Positions 1 through 8,269 of a stretch of 61,387 bases of DNA are shown piece by piece; within the stretch, counting starts at the first letter, position 1, and the number at the start of each line of letters is the position of its first letter. The position numbers and the translations under genes were made by a program. Under the pieces are notes generated by a model that was given only the letters and a program-made list of their open reading frames with translations, did no database searches and was not told the origin of the DNA. This DNA comes from UBA1447 sp964612185 (GTDB lineage Bacteria > Bacillota > Clostridia > Oscillospirales > Acutalibacteraceae): positions 1 through 61,387 of the forward strand of contig CAZTCR010000015.1 of NCBI GenBank assembly GCA_964612185.1, in the 5' to 3' direction.

Positions 1-26
1 ACTACCCTCGTCTGAGGCGCTTAAGT

Positions 27-55
27 AGCATACCAAAACACTTGCCCGTTGTCAA
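27..55 (-). promoter_or_regulatory. Strong sigma-A-type promoter reading out of the window
   Basis: On the minus strand there is a perfect -35 box TTGACA (positions 55-50), a 17-base spacer, and a -10 box TATGCT (32-27). Transcription would begin near position 20 and run off the left edge, so the product cannot be seen. Near-consensus spacing and boxes suggest a strongly expressed gene or stable RNA, but that is inference. Confidence 0.5.
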
Positions 56-403
56 GATTTATTTTACGGATTTCAATACTTATTTTTACCTTTTTACAAC
101 CCTGCCGGGCGTTCAGCTCCACGGTGCAGCCAAATAATACATCTGAGGCGGATACCAACGCTGCTCGCTGAAAACTTTTTGCCATTTTGCCGATAGAATA
201 GTGCTGCTGCCCCGGTAAAACACTATGTGTTGTGGTTATTAAAGCGCCTGTTAGAAAAGTGGTAAATCTGCGGATATTTGCAATAATCTGTTTCCATTTT
301 CACCGGGCATTGTGTATAATACTCAATAGAATCAAATAAATAAATTGTATCGGCTGCCGGTATGGTTTTTTTCTTTGATAATGGGAAAGGAATGTGCGGT
401 CAA
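56..403. other. Intergenic leader, no gene recognised
   Basis: No tRNA, rRNA or known riboswitch pattern was recognised here. A minus-strand open frame of about 54 codons (185 down to 21) has no ribosome binding site and runs through the outward promoter, so it is not called as a gene. The right part carries the likely promoter for the replication genes. Confidence 0.4.
291..320 (+). promoter_or_regulatory. Probable promoter of the DnaD-like/DnaC-like operon
   Basis: A perfect -10 hexamer TATAAT lies at 315-320. The best upstream match for a -35 box is TTTCCA at 291-296, with an 18-base spacer. The start point would be near 327, about 75 bases before the chosen start codon of the DnaD-like gene. 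The -35 is weak, so confidence is moderate. Confidence 0.4.
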
Positions 404-1453
404 ATGGGTTATAAAGTCAATCCATCGGCATGGGGAGCGATTTTCCCGGTCCCTTCACAAATTGTCGACAAACATATCCGCCTCGCGGGCGCGACGCAAC
501 TCAAGGCGCTGCTTTGGCTGCTGCGGCACGCTTCCGAGGATGTCGGCACGGAAGAGATTTCCGCGGCAATCGGTCAAAAACCGGCGGATACCGTCGACGC
601 GCTGCAATATTGGGTGGAAAACGGCATTATAGCGATGGATAATTCAGCTGTGGTTGCACCGGTAAAGGAACAGGAAAATACGGTGAACCGCGTTATTCAA
701 TTAAATGAAGATACCAACAACGAACCGGCCGTAAAGGTAACGAACGCGCACCAAACGCCGCTCGCTCCCCTGCCCGTGGCAACGCCGACATATGAGCAAA
801 TTCTGGCGCGCGCGAAAGAGTCGTCCGAGATCAAGTTTTTGTTTAACGAAGCACAGCAAAAACTCGGCCGCACCATCGGTTATGAAGGCCAGTGCGCGCT
901 GTTGATGATACATGACCAGTATGGGCTGCCGGTTGAAGTAATCTTGATGATATTGGAGTACGCGGTTTCGATCAATAAAATCTCTTATTCCTATATATCG
1001 AGCATCGGCCGGGACTGGGGAGAAAAAGAAATTGATACCATCGATAAGGCGGATGTGCAGATAACAAACCTCCGAACCGTCAACACCCTGTGGAAACAGT
1101 TCGCCGCGATGGCGGGCTTGACCAATCCGCGGCCTACGGCAACGCAAATACCCTATATCAAAAGTTGGGGCACGGATATGGGCTTTAACGCCGAGATGAT
1201 TTACCTTGCCTATGAGCAAATGGCCAACCACTGCCAAAAACTAAGCCTGGCCTATATCGATAAAGTCCTCAAAACATGGTACAACGCCGGGATAAAGACG
1301 CCGGAAGATGTTGAAAAGGCAGGTAAGGAAAGGCAGGAACAAAAGCGCAAGGGCAAGGCCGGAACAAACAGCGAGGCTTCCTACGGGTTGGATGATTTTA
1401 AGCACAGCGCCATGCATGATTCAATTGTATATGAAAAGAGGGCGAAGAAATGA
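404..1453 (+). CDS. DnaD-domain replication initiation protein
   Basis: A 349-residue protein of the DnaD/DnaB_2 family, which helps load the replicative helicase during replication initiation or restart in Firmicutes. The N-terminus (about residues 1-75) looks like a winged-helix domain and begins MGYKVNPSAWGAIFPVPS, a start usual for clostridial members. A Glu/Val-rich linker follows, and the DnaD-like helical domain spans roughly residues 125-215 (YEGQCALLMIHDQYGLPVE region, ending YISSIGRDWGEK). The C-terminus is charged and Lys/Glu rich. Upstream ATGs in the same frame exist at 362 and 392. The ATG at 404 was preferred because AAAGGA lies 12 bases before it and it matches the family start. 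The stop overlaps the start of the DnaC-like gene (ATGA), so the two are translationally coupled. Confidence 0.88.
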   Translation: MGYKVNPSAWGAIFPVPSQIVDKHIRLAGATQLKALLWLLRHASEDVGTEEISAAIGQKPADTVDALQYWVENGIIAMDNSAVVAPVKEQENTVNRVIQLNEDTNNEPAVKVTNAHQTPLAPLPVATPTYEQILARAKESSEIKFLFNEAQQKLGRTIGYEGQCALLMIHDQYGLPVEVILMILEYAVSINKISYSYISSIGRDWGEKEIDTIDKADVQITNLRTVNTLWKQFAAMAGLTNPRPTATQIPYIKSWGTDMGFNAEMIYLAYEQMANHCQKLSLAYIDKVLKTWYNAGIKTPEDVEKAGKERQEQKRKGKAGTNSEASYGLDDFKHSAMHDSIVYEKRAKK

Positions 1454-2436
1454 GTTACAGCCAACGAATATATGACCGTGCTGCCGCCGAATATCAACGC
1501 CGAAGCGACAGGGCCCAGGCGGAGCAGAAAAAGAGGCATGACGAAGCGGCAGGCAAAATACCGCGGCTGCTCGAACTCGAAAAGGAAATGGCAGAAACGG
1601 GGCTCGCAGCAGTAAAAGCAATCGGTATGGGCGGCGACGCACGCAAATACATCCATACGCTCGCACAGCAAAACCTCGCGGCGCAGGCAGAACGCATAAA
1701 GCTGCTGGTGAAAGCCGGTTATCCGAAAGATTATTTAGAAATGCAGTATGTGTGCGGTAAATGTGAGGACAGCGGCTTAATCAACGGCATTTATTGTGAC
1801 TGCAGGGCAACGCTGTTGCGTACACTGGCTTTTGCGGAATTGAGCGAGCTTTCGCCGGTTGTCAGTTCTACATTTGACAGCTTCAACCCGGACTTTTACC
1901 CAAAAGCTGCCGATCCCGAAACAGGCATCACGCCATATAGCAGGATGAAAGAAATCTTTGACTATTGCAGGGCTTACGCCGAAGATTTTGACCTGTCTTC
2001 TCCAAGTCTTTTTTTACACGGAAAAACCGGACTGGGGAAAACACATTTGTCCTTGGCTATTGCCTCTTGTGTTGTAAACAGCGGGTTCGGGGTGATTTAC
2101 GGTTCTGCGCAAAATCTGTTAAGCAAGCTGGAACGCGAACGGTTCAACCGCAACAACGAGGAAACAGGCAATACAGAGCTGGCGCTGCTGGAATGTGATT
2201 TATTGATCCTTGATGATTTGGGCGCTGAATTCTCAACCGCATTCACCGTAGCCGCTATATACAATATTATTAACACACGGATTTCACGCGGTCTGCCCGT
2301 TATCATTAACACGAATTTGACACCCGAGGAATTGGAGCAGAAATATTCACAACGCATCACATCCAGAATCATCGGTAACTACAAGTCCCTGCAGTTTTGC
2401 GGCAGAGACATACGACAGCTCAAGAAAAGAATTTGA
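1450..2436 (+). CDS. DnaC/DnaI-like helicase loader ATPase
   Basis: A 328-residue AAA+ ATPase of the DnaC/DnaI/IstB type that loads the replicative helicase. The N-terminal half is helical and charged and is followed by a Cys cluster (CGKCEDSG...YCDC, about residues 98-114) typical of clostridial DnaC-like proteins and probably zinc binding. Walker A is HGKTGLGKTH (about 190-199) and Walker B is LLILDDLGAE (about 251-260). A sensor segment (IINTNLTPEEL) and an arginine-rich end (SQRITSRII) follow. It overlaps the DnaD-like gene by four bases, and the pairing of the two supports both calls. Lack of transposase neighbours argues against an IstB element protein. Confidence 0.9.
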   Translation: MSYSQRIYDRAAAEYQRRSDRAQAEQKKRHDEAAGKIPRLLELEKEMAETGLAAVKAIGMGGDARKYIHTLAQQNLAAQAERIKLLVKAGYPKDYLEMQYVCGKCEDSGLINGIYCDCRATLLRTLAFAELSELSPVVSSTFDSFNPDFYPKAADPETGITPYSRMKEIFDYCRAYAEDFDLSSPSLFLHGKTGLGKTHLSLAIASCVVNSGFGVIYGSAQNLLSKLERERFNRNNEETGNTELALLECDLLILDDLGAEFSTAFTVAAIYNIINTRISRGLPVIINTNLTPEELEQKYSQRITSRIIGNYKSLQFCGRDIRQLKKRI

Positions 2437-2456
2437 TAGAAAACCAAGGAGCAAAA

Positions 2457-4622
2457 ATGGATATTATTCAGGCATTAACCGCAAAGTTCCATCTACAGAC
2501 TTGGCAGGTGGAAAACACCGTCAAACTCATTGACGAAGGCAACACCATCCCCTTTATAGCCCGCTACCGCAAGGAAGCACACGGCACGCTTGACGACCAG
2601 GTACTGCGCGAACTGTCCGAACGGCTGGAATACCTGCGCAATCTGGAAAAGCGGCGGGACGAAGTGTTCGCAAGTATCCAAGCGCAGGAGAAAATGACCG
2701 ATGAGATTGCCGCGGCGCTGAAAAAGGCAGAAACGCTCGCGGAGATTGAGGATATTTACCGGCCGTTCAAACCGAAGAGAAGAACGAGAGCATCCATCGC
2801 GCGTGAAAAGGGCTTGGAACCGCTGGCCTTGGCCATCTATGCCCAAAGCCCCAAAAGCCCGCCGCCGCTCAAAATGGCAGAGGAATACATTGACGCGGAA
2901 AAAGGTGTAGAAACCGCACAGGACGCTTTACAGGGCGCGATGGATATCATCGCCGAAAACATATCCGACGATGCCAACATACGACGCAAATTACGCTATC
3001 TGTTTATCACAAGCGGGATTTTGGAATCCAAGGCAGCAAAGGAAAACACCGAAAGCGTCTATACCATGTATTACAACTTCACCGAACCCGTCAACAGGAT
3101 TGCCGGACACCGGATTTTGGCTGTCGACAGAGGCGAACGGGAAGAGTTCCTTAAAGTTGGAATTGCTGTCGACACCGTAAAAGCAGCAGATATCATGAAT
3201 GCAGCCATCCTTTCGCCGGGCGTTTGTTCCTGTACGCAAACCGTTCGCGATGCAGGCAAAGACTCCTATGACAGGCTCATTTTTCCTTCGCTCGAGCGTG
3301 AAATCAGGACGATGCTCACGGAAAAGGCCGCATTGGCCGCGATAAAAGTATTTTCGGACAATCTGCGTGAGCTGCTGCTGCAGCCGCCGGTTAAAGGGAA
3401 GGTCGCTTTGGGGTTAGACCCCGGTTACCGTACAGGTTGCAAAACGGCTGTTGTTGACGCAACCGGGATGGTGCTAGACACCGGTGTATTGTATATCACG
3501 CATTCCGACGCGCAACGGGAGCAGGCAAAAAACACCGTTAAGGCTTGGATCGAAAAATACAGCATTGCAATTATTGCAATCGGCAACGGCACCGCGTCCA
3601 AAGAGACGGAGATTTTTGCCGCCGAAGTTTTGAAGGAGTTAAAGAGTAAAACCGCCTATATGGTGGTGAATGAAGCAGGTGCGTCCGTTTATTCCGCGTC
3701 AAAACTCGCATCGGAGGAATTCCCGCAATTTGACGTATCCATACGAAGTGCCGTTTCTATCGCCCGCAGGTTGCAGGACCCGCTTGCGGAGCTTGTAAAA
3801 ATTGACCCGAAGGCCATCGGCGTCGGGCAATACCAGCATGACATGCCGCAAAAAGAGCTTGGCAATGCGCTGGACGGTGTGGTGGAATACTGCGTTACCA
3901 GCGTTGGTGCTGATTTGAACACGGCTTCAGCTCCGCTTCTCTCCCGCGTTTCCGGCATCAATGCGCCGGTCGCTAAAAGCATCGTTGCTTTCCGGGAAGA
4001 AAACGGTGCTTTTTCCGCCCGAAATCAACTTTTAAAGGTGCCGAAACTCGGTGCCAAAGCTTTTGAGCAGTGCGCGGGATTTTTACGGATTTCGGAAAGT
4101 AAAAATGTTTTGGACAATACCGGCGTTCATCCGGAAAGCTACGCGGCCGCAAAAAAGCTGCTGGAACTGTGTAAATACAGCCTTAAGGATGTCGCGGCGG
4201 GCAACATTTCAGCGCTGCCTGAACGAGTCGCGGCTATTGGGGAAGAAGAAGCGGCAAAAAAATCAGGTGTCGGCGTGCCGACCCTAAAGGATATTGTCAA
4301 AGAGCTCATGCGCCCCGGACGCGACCCGCGTGACGAACTGCCGCCGCCGATGCTGCGCACGGATGTGATGGACATCAAAGACCTTGTGCCCGGCATGGAG
4401 TTAAAAGGGACTGTGCGTAATGTGATTGATTTTGGGGCGTTTGTGGATATCGGCGTGCACCAGGATGGGCTTGTCCATATCTCACAAATTACGGACAGAT
4501 ATATCAAACATCCGTCCGAGGTGCTCAAAGTTGGCGAAGTCATTACGGTTTGGGTGATTTCGGTGGACATACAAAAACAGCGAATCTCGTTAACGATGAA
4601 GAAGCCGGCGACGAGCAATTAG
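2457..4622 (+). CDS. tex: Tex family RNA-binding transcription accessory protein
   Basis: A 721-residue protein, the normal length for Tex, a nucleic-acid-binding factor linked to transcription and RNA metabolism. The N-terminal helical Tex domain includes IPFIARYRKEAHGTLDD, a family hallmark. A YqgF/RuvX-like nuclease fold follows at about residues 320-450 (GLDPGYRTGCKTAVVDATG), then helix-hairpin-helix segments (about 480-620, including GINAPVAKSIVAFREENGAF). A C-terminal S1 RNA-binding domain sits at about 640-715 (GTVRNVIDFGAFVDIGVHQD). The ATG at 2457 was chosen because AAGGAG lies five bases upstream and the product begins at the usual family start; the frame is open further upstream into the DnaC-like gene. 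It is probably in one operon with the replication genes. Confidence 0.97.
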   Translation: MDIIQALTAKFHLQTWQVENTVKLIDEGNTIPFIARYRKEAHGTLDDQVLRELSERLEYLRNLEKRRDEVFASIQAQEKMTDEIAAALKKAETLAEIEDIYRPFKPKRRTRASIAREKGLEPLALAIYAQSPKSPPPLKMAEEYIDAEKGVETAQDALQGAMDIIAENISDDANIRRKLRYLFITSGILESKAAKENTESVYTMYYNFTEPVNRIAGHRILAVDRGEREEFLKVGIAVDTVKAADIMNAAILSPGVCSCTQTVRDAGKDSYDRLIFPSLEREIRTMLTEKAALAAIKVFSDNLRELLLQPPVKGKVALGLDPGYRTGCKTAVVDATGMVLDTGVLYITHSDAQREQAKNTVKAWIEKYSIAIIAIGNGTASKETEIFAAEVLKELKSKTAYMVVNEAGASVYSASKLASEEFPQFDVSIRSAVSIARRLQDPLAELVKIDPKAIGVGQYQHDMPQKELGNALDGVVEYCVTSVGADLNTASAPLLSRVSGINAPVAKSIVAFREENGAFSARNQLLKVPKLGAKAFEQCAGFLRISESKNVLDNTGVHPESYAAAKKLLELCKYSLKDVAAGNISALPERVAAIGEEEAAKKSGVGVPTLKDIVKELMRPGRDPRDELPPPMLRTDVMDIKDLVPGMELKGTVRNVIDFGAFVDIGVHQDGLVHISQITDRYIKHPSEVLKVGEVITVWVISVDIQKQRISLTMKKPATSN

Positions 4623-4660
4623 TGGTCGGTGGTCAGCATAATTAAGTGAGAAGGGGTTCC

Positions 4661-5464
4661 ATGTATATGAACAAGAAGAAAGCATCGCATCGGCTGTCCA
4701 TTGAGCGTAAGGTTTTCAGCGCTGTTTCACCATTGGTTGAAAAAATGTGTGAACCGCCGAAGATGAAGAATATCAAACGCGCCCTGTTTATCCAACCGCA
4801 CCCGGACGATAACCAGATTGCCGCGGGGGGCACCATCGCGTGGCTGATTGACCAAGGGGTTGAAGTGTTTGAACTCACCGTGTTGGATGACCGTTTTATT
4901 GATTTAAGCTACACCGGCGAAGGCTTGACTGTTCGGCAAAGAGAAGCCTTGGCAGCACAAAAGTGCCTCGGTATGAAAAACGCGGGTTTTTTAGGCTTTG
5001 GTGACAGAACCGAAGCAAGCGCCAGAGAAATTTCAAAGGCAATTGTACAGGTTATCCGCGAAGTGAAACCAGATGCTGTTTTTACAGCAGACCCTAATTT
5101 GGAAAACGAATGCCACGAAGACCATATAAAAGTCGCCAACGCTGTAAAATATGCTGTTTTAGATGCCACCTTCCCCTTCTATCCCGAATACATTGATAAT
5201 AAGCCGCGCGGGGATGTTTGGACAGTCGATACACTGGGCTTTTATTATACGGACAAACCCAACACCATTGTTGACATAACGGATTACGAACAGAAAAAGA
5301 TAGAATCCATTCGCTGCCATGTATCCCAGCCGATTGCGGCATTGGAGCCGGTTATCATTCTGCTGGCGCAGCAGGTAGCGAAAGATACTCCATACAAGGC
5401 GGCCGAAGTATTTCGAATGATTTCAAAATTTCATATTCATTGTTTCAATCTGCCTGTCGGATAA
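4661..5464 (+). CDS. PIG-L/LmbE family deacetylase
   Basis: A 267-residue cytoplasmic zinc-dependent deacetylase of the PIG-L (LmbE-like) family, which removes acetyl groups from N-acetylglucosamine-type amides in substrates such as sugar-linked lipids, bacillithiol precursors or antibiotics. The metal-binding signature appears as QPHPDDNQIAAGG (about residues 44-56), where the usual Glu after the DD pair is Asn-Gln. The second motif is HEDHIKVANAV (about 150-160). The start at 4661 was chosen for the GAGAAGGGG sequence five bases upstream. It follows tex after 38 bases and is closed by a strong terminator. Three Gfo/Idh-type dehydrogenases are close by, but nothing fixes the substrate. Confidence 0.88.
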   Translation: MYMNKKKASHRLSIERKVFSAVSPLVEKMCEPPKMKNIKRALFIQPHPDDNQIAAGGTIAWLIDQGVEVFELTVLDDRFIDLSYTGEGLTVRQREALAAQKCLGMKNAGFLGFGDRTEASAREISKAIVQVIREVKPDAVFTADPNLENECHEDHIKVANAVKYAVLDATFPFYPEYIDNKPRGDVWTVDTLGFYYTDKPNTIVDITDYEQKKIESIRCHVSQPIAALEPVIILLAQQVAKDTPYKAAEVFRMISKFHIHCFNLPVG

Positions 5465-5481
5465 ATCCCCAAATAAGTTCT

Positions 5482-5514
5482 GCCCGCCTCAATCAACTCG
5501 AGGCGGGCTTTTTT
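5482..5514 (+). terminator. Rho-independent terminator, likely bidirectional
   Basis: A perfect nine-base-pair stem (GCCCGCCTC / GAGGCGGGC) with a nine-base loop is followed by six T residues. It lies between the convergent PIG-L gene and the first Gfo/Idh gene and can serve the plus strand; on the minus strand the T tract is poor. Confidence 0.85.
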
Positions 5515-5530
5515 GTTGGCTGCTTATCGC

Positions 5531-6667
5531 CTAAATCTGAGGAATAACGAGCTTAATTTCCTCGCCGATTTCGGCAGATCTTGCTACGCCGTCAATAATG
5601 GCTTGATTATAAAGAATCTGGCTCGACGGTACCGGCGAAGGCGTACCGTTTTTGATCGCGTCAAGAAAGTAGCGGACTTTTAATGTGAACGGGTCATTGC
5701 CATTATTGCTTTGCTTGGGTACGAGTGTTTCAACCATTTCGCCGGCGACATCGTGGTAAATAATGATTTGCCCGTCGCCTTTGACCTTCATTCCCGCTTT
5801 TGTGCCCAAAATCATGGTATCCCCCAAGGAATCCATGTGCATCGCCCACGCGATTTTAAAGTCCAGAATGATACCGCCATCCAGCCGGACGAAGCCGACA
5901 GCAAAATCGTCAACGGAAAAAGCGGCCGCATACTCCGGTTTTTCCATATATTGCGGATTTTTGCCGAAGAAGTCCGATTTGTATCCGGTGACCGTCAAGG
6001 GTTTCGGGTAACCGATTGCGTCAAGCACCATATCCAGCGAATAACAACCGATATCACCAAGTGCCCCGATACCTGCCGTTTCTTTGGCGATAAAAGAGGT
6101 GCCGAACGGCGTCGGGATACCCCGGCGCCGGCCGCCGCCTGTCTGAATATAATAAACTTGACCCAATTCGCCGGAATCAACAATTTTCTTGAGCATCTTT
6201 GTGTTTTCATCAAAACGGGGTTGGAAACCGATAGTGAGCACTTTGCCGCTCTTTTTTTCGGCCCTGCATATCTCAACCGCTTCTTCCAGTGTAACGCACA
6301 TCGGTTTTTCGAGCATCACATTCACGCCCTTGTTCAACGCGTAAATCGCGCATTCGGCATGGGTCATGTTATAGGTGCAAATGCTTACCGCGTCAAGCTC
6401 CTCGTTGTCCAGCATTTCCTTGTGACTGAGATAGAAACGGACATTGTCGCTGGGGATACAGTGCTCGTCAAAAAAGGCTTCCGCCTTGCCGGGCACAAGG
6501 TCCGCCGCTGCCACCACTTCGGCATCGGGGCAGTTTGAATAGGCTACCATATGCGCCTCCGCAATCCAGCCCGTGCCGATGATGCCGATTTTTAACTTCC
6601 GGGATGTGTCCACTGCGGCTTTTTCGTCTTGCTTGTCCTTGTATTTGTCCAGAATGCTGTCTGCCAT
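5531..6667 (-). CDS. Gfo/Idh/MocA family oxidoreductase (paralog A)
   Basis: A 378-residue NAD(P)-dependent oxidoreductase of the Gfo/Idh/MocA family, which act on sugars, inositols and their derivatives. After a charged 27-residue extension comes the Rossmann motif GIIGTGWIAEAH. The conserved MLEKPMCVTLEEA segment (about residues 115-127) carries the catalytic-dyad Lys of the EKP motif. The C-terminal alpha/beta domain includes GGGRRRGIPTPFGTSFIAKE and GALGDIGCYSLD, where the Asp and the downstream residues line the substrate pocket. It is a close relative of the next gene, so a tandem duplication is likely. It has its own promoter at 6736-6764. The substrate is not known. Confidence 0.93.
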   Translation of the reverse strand: MADSILDKYKDKQDEKAAVDTSRKLKIGIIGTGWIAEAHMVAYSNCPDAEVVAAADLVPGKAEAFFDEHCIPSDNVRFYLSHKEMLDNEELDAVSICTYNMTHAECAIYALNKGVNVMLEKPMCVTLEEAVEICRAEKKSGKVLTIGFQPRFDENTKMLKKIVDSGELGQVYYIQTGGGRRRGIPTPFGTSFIAKETAGIGALGDIGCYSLDMVLDAIGYPKPLTVTGYKSDFFGKNPQYMEKPEYAAAFSVDDFAVGFVRLDGGIILDFKIAWAMHMDSLGDTMILGTKAGMKVKGDGQIIIYHDVAGEMVETLVPKQSNNGNDPFTLKVRYFLDAIKNGTPSPVPSSQILYNQAIIDGVARSAEIGEEIKLVIPQI

Positions 6668-6735
6668 TTTAATAGCCTCACTTTCAACTGATTCAATTCA
6701 AGCCGGCAATAATTTCTCTCCGGCTTCTGCTGAAA

Positions 6736-6764
6736 ATTATATCAAAAACAAGTTTATTATACAA
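6736..6764 (-). promoter_or_regulatory. Promoter of Gfo/Idh paralog A
   Basis: On the minus strand, a -35 box TTGTAT (6764-6759), a 17-base spacer and a perfect -10 box TATAAT (6741-6736) precede the gene starting at 6667. A second TATAAT occurs at 6761-6756 without an obvious -35. Confidence 0.55.
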
Positions 6765-6786
6765 CACTGCAAGCCGACAATTTGAA

Positions 6787-6827
6787 TAAAAAACTCACCT
6801 GCCGACATTGCTGTTTTGGCAGGTGAG
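6787..6827 (-). terminator. Rho-independent terminator of Gfo/Idh paralog B
   Basis: A perfect ten-base-pair stem (CTCACCTGCC / GGCAGGTGAG) with a 14-base loop. Read on the minus strand it is followed by TTTTTTATT, which fits termination of the gene ending at 6844. It separates the two paralogs into individual transcription units. Confidence 0.85.
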
Positions 6828-6843
6828 CTGTGTTCATTGTTTT

Positions 6844-8007
6844 TTAAATCTCCGGAATAATGACTTCGACTTCCCTGCCCAGTTCCGCGGAGCGGGAGAT
6901 GCCGTCAATAATCGCCTGGTTGTAAATAATCTGGCTTGACGGTATCGGCGACGGGCCGCCGGTCAGAATGGCATCCAGGAAGGAGCGAATTTTCATGTCA
7001 AAGCAATCTTTGCCGTTGTTGCTGAGCACCGGGATAACAGTTTCAACCTGTTTGCCGGCGATATCATGGTAAACCTTCATCGGACCGCCGACGCTGCCGT
7101 TCCAACAGTCTGTCGAAGGGATTCGCAGACCGCCTTCTTTACCGAAGATCAGCGAATCACCCGGTGTATCCATGTGCATCGCCCAGGCAATCCTGAAATC
7201 AAGGATGATGCCGCCTTCAAGCCTGACAAACGCCGCCGCAAAATCATCAACACCGAAGATATCCACATATTCGGGTTTGTTGGAATATTTTGTGCTTTTG
7301 CCAAAGAAATCGGATTTGTAACCGGTGACGGTAAGCGGTTTCGGGTAACCGACAGCATTGAGAACCACATCCAGCGAATAGCAGCCGATGTCCCCCAAAG
7401 CGCCGATGCCCGCGGTGTCTTTTTCAATAAAAGAAGTGCCGAACGGTGTCGGGATACCCCTGCGGCGGCCGCCGCCGGTTTGAATGTAATACACCTCGCC
7501 CAATTCGCCTGACTGGACAATCTTTTTGATCATTTTCATATTCTCGTCAAAACGGGGCTGGAAGCCGATAGAAAGAACTTTACCGCTTTTTTTCTCCGCC
7601 CTGCAAATTTCGACCGCTTCATCCAAAGTGACGCACATTGGTTTTTCCAACAAAACATTGACGCCTTTGTTTAAAGCGTAAACGCTGCATTCCGCATGAG
7701 TGGCATTATAGGTGCAAACGCTGACAGCATCGAGTTCTTCGGTATCAAGCAGTTCTTTATGGCTTGGATAAAACCTTAATTTCGCGGTATCAAAACCAAG
7801 CCCCTTAAAAAAAGCCTCCGCTTTTCCCGGCACCAAATCTGCCGCGCCGATAATCTCGACATCCGGGCATTTCATATAGCTCTTAACATGTGCTTCGGCA
7901 ATCCAACCCGTACCGATAATCGCCACTTTGAGTTTTCGGTTTGCATGAATCTCGCTCTTTTCTTCCTGCTTTTCCATAAACTTGTCCAGTATGTTTGCTG
8001 TTGCCAT
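6844..8007 (-). CDS. Gfo/Idh/MocA family oxidoreductase (paralog B)
   Basis: A 387-residue paralog of the 5531-6667 product, alike along its entire length. It has the same N-terminal extension (about 28 residues), the Rossmann motif AIIGTGWIAEAH, the EKP motif LLEKPMCVTLDEA and the GGGRRRGIPTPFGTSFIEKD loop. It differs mainly in an insertion of about ten residues near residue 300 (around TDCWNGSVGG). Family members oxidise or epimerise sugar-type substrates using NAD(P). The gene has its own promoter (8075-8103) and terminator (6787-6827), so the pair are separate units and may answer to different signals. No sugar transporter adjoins them. Confidence 0.93.
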   Translation of the reverse strand: MATANILDKFMEKQEEKSEIHANRKLKVAIIGTGWIAEAHVKSYMKCPDVEIIGAADLVPGKAEAFFKGLGFDTAKLRFYPSHKELLDTEELDAVSVCTYNATHAECSVYALNKGVNVLLEKPMCVTLDEAVEICRAEKKSGKVLSIGFQPRFDENMKMIKKIVQSGELGEVYYIQTGGGRRRGIPTPFGTSFIEKDTAGIGALGDIGCYSLDVVLNAVGYPKPLTVTGYKSDFFGKSTKYSNKPEYVDIFGVDDFAAAFVRLEGGIILDFRIAWAMHMDTPGDSLIFGKEGGLRIPSTDCWNGSVGGPMKVYHDIAGKQVETVIPVLSNNGKDCFDMKIRSFLDAILTGGPSPIPSSQIIYNQAIIDGISRSAELGREVEVIIPEI

Positions 8008-8074
8008 TTATAAGCCCCGCTTTCATTTATTATTTTGCCGTAAGTCAGATAACACTCCGGCACTTATCGCAAAA

Positions 8075-8103
8075 ATTATAGCAGATGTATTGCGGTATTA
8101 CAA
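8075..8103 (-). promoter_or_regulatory. Promoter of Gfo/Idh paralog B
   Basis: Minus strand: -35 box TTGTAA (8103-8098), 17-base spacer, perfect -10 TATAAT (8080-8075). It stands back to back with the promoter of the divergent third Gfo/Idh gene. Confidence 0.6.
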
Positions 8104-8181
8104 GGAGAATTCGCTTCGTTTGCTGATATTTTGTCCGCATTGGAAGATTTTTACCGCATACTTTAAAAAGCGATAAAGCTG

Positions 8182-8210
8182 TTTACATTCAATGCAAATA
8201 TTGATATGAT
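8182..8210 (+). promoter_or_regulatory. Promoter of the third Gfo/Idh gene
   Basis: Plus strand: -35 box TTTACA (8182-8187), 17-base spacer, -10 box TATGAT (8205-8210). The start codon at 8270 lies about 55 bases after the expected transcription start. Confidence 0.6.
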
Positions 8211-8269
8211 TGTACCGGCAGTTTGGATATGAATTCGCAACTGCAAACTCAATTAAACGGAGGTCAATC

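Noticed and set aside
21..185. Minus-strand open frame of 54 codons in the left leader
   Set aside because: There is no ribosome binding site, and its end runs over the outward promoter; nothing in the product is recognisable.
1450..2436. IstB transposition helper
   Set aside because: There is no IstA-like transposase or terminal repeats; coupling to a DnaD-like gene and the Cys cluster favour a DnaC-like loader.
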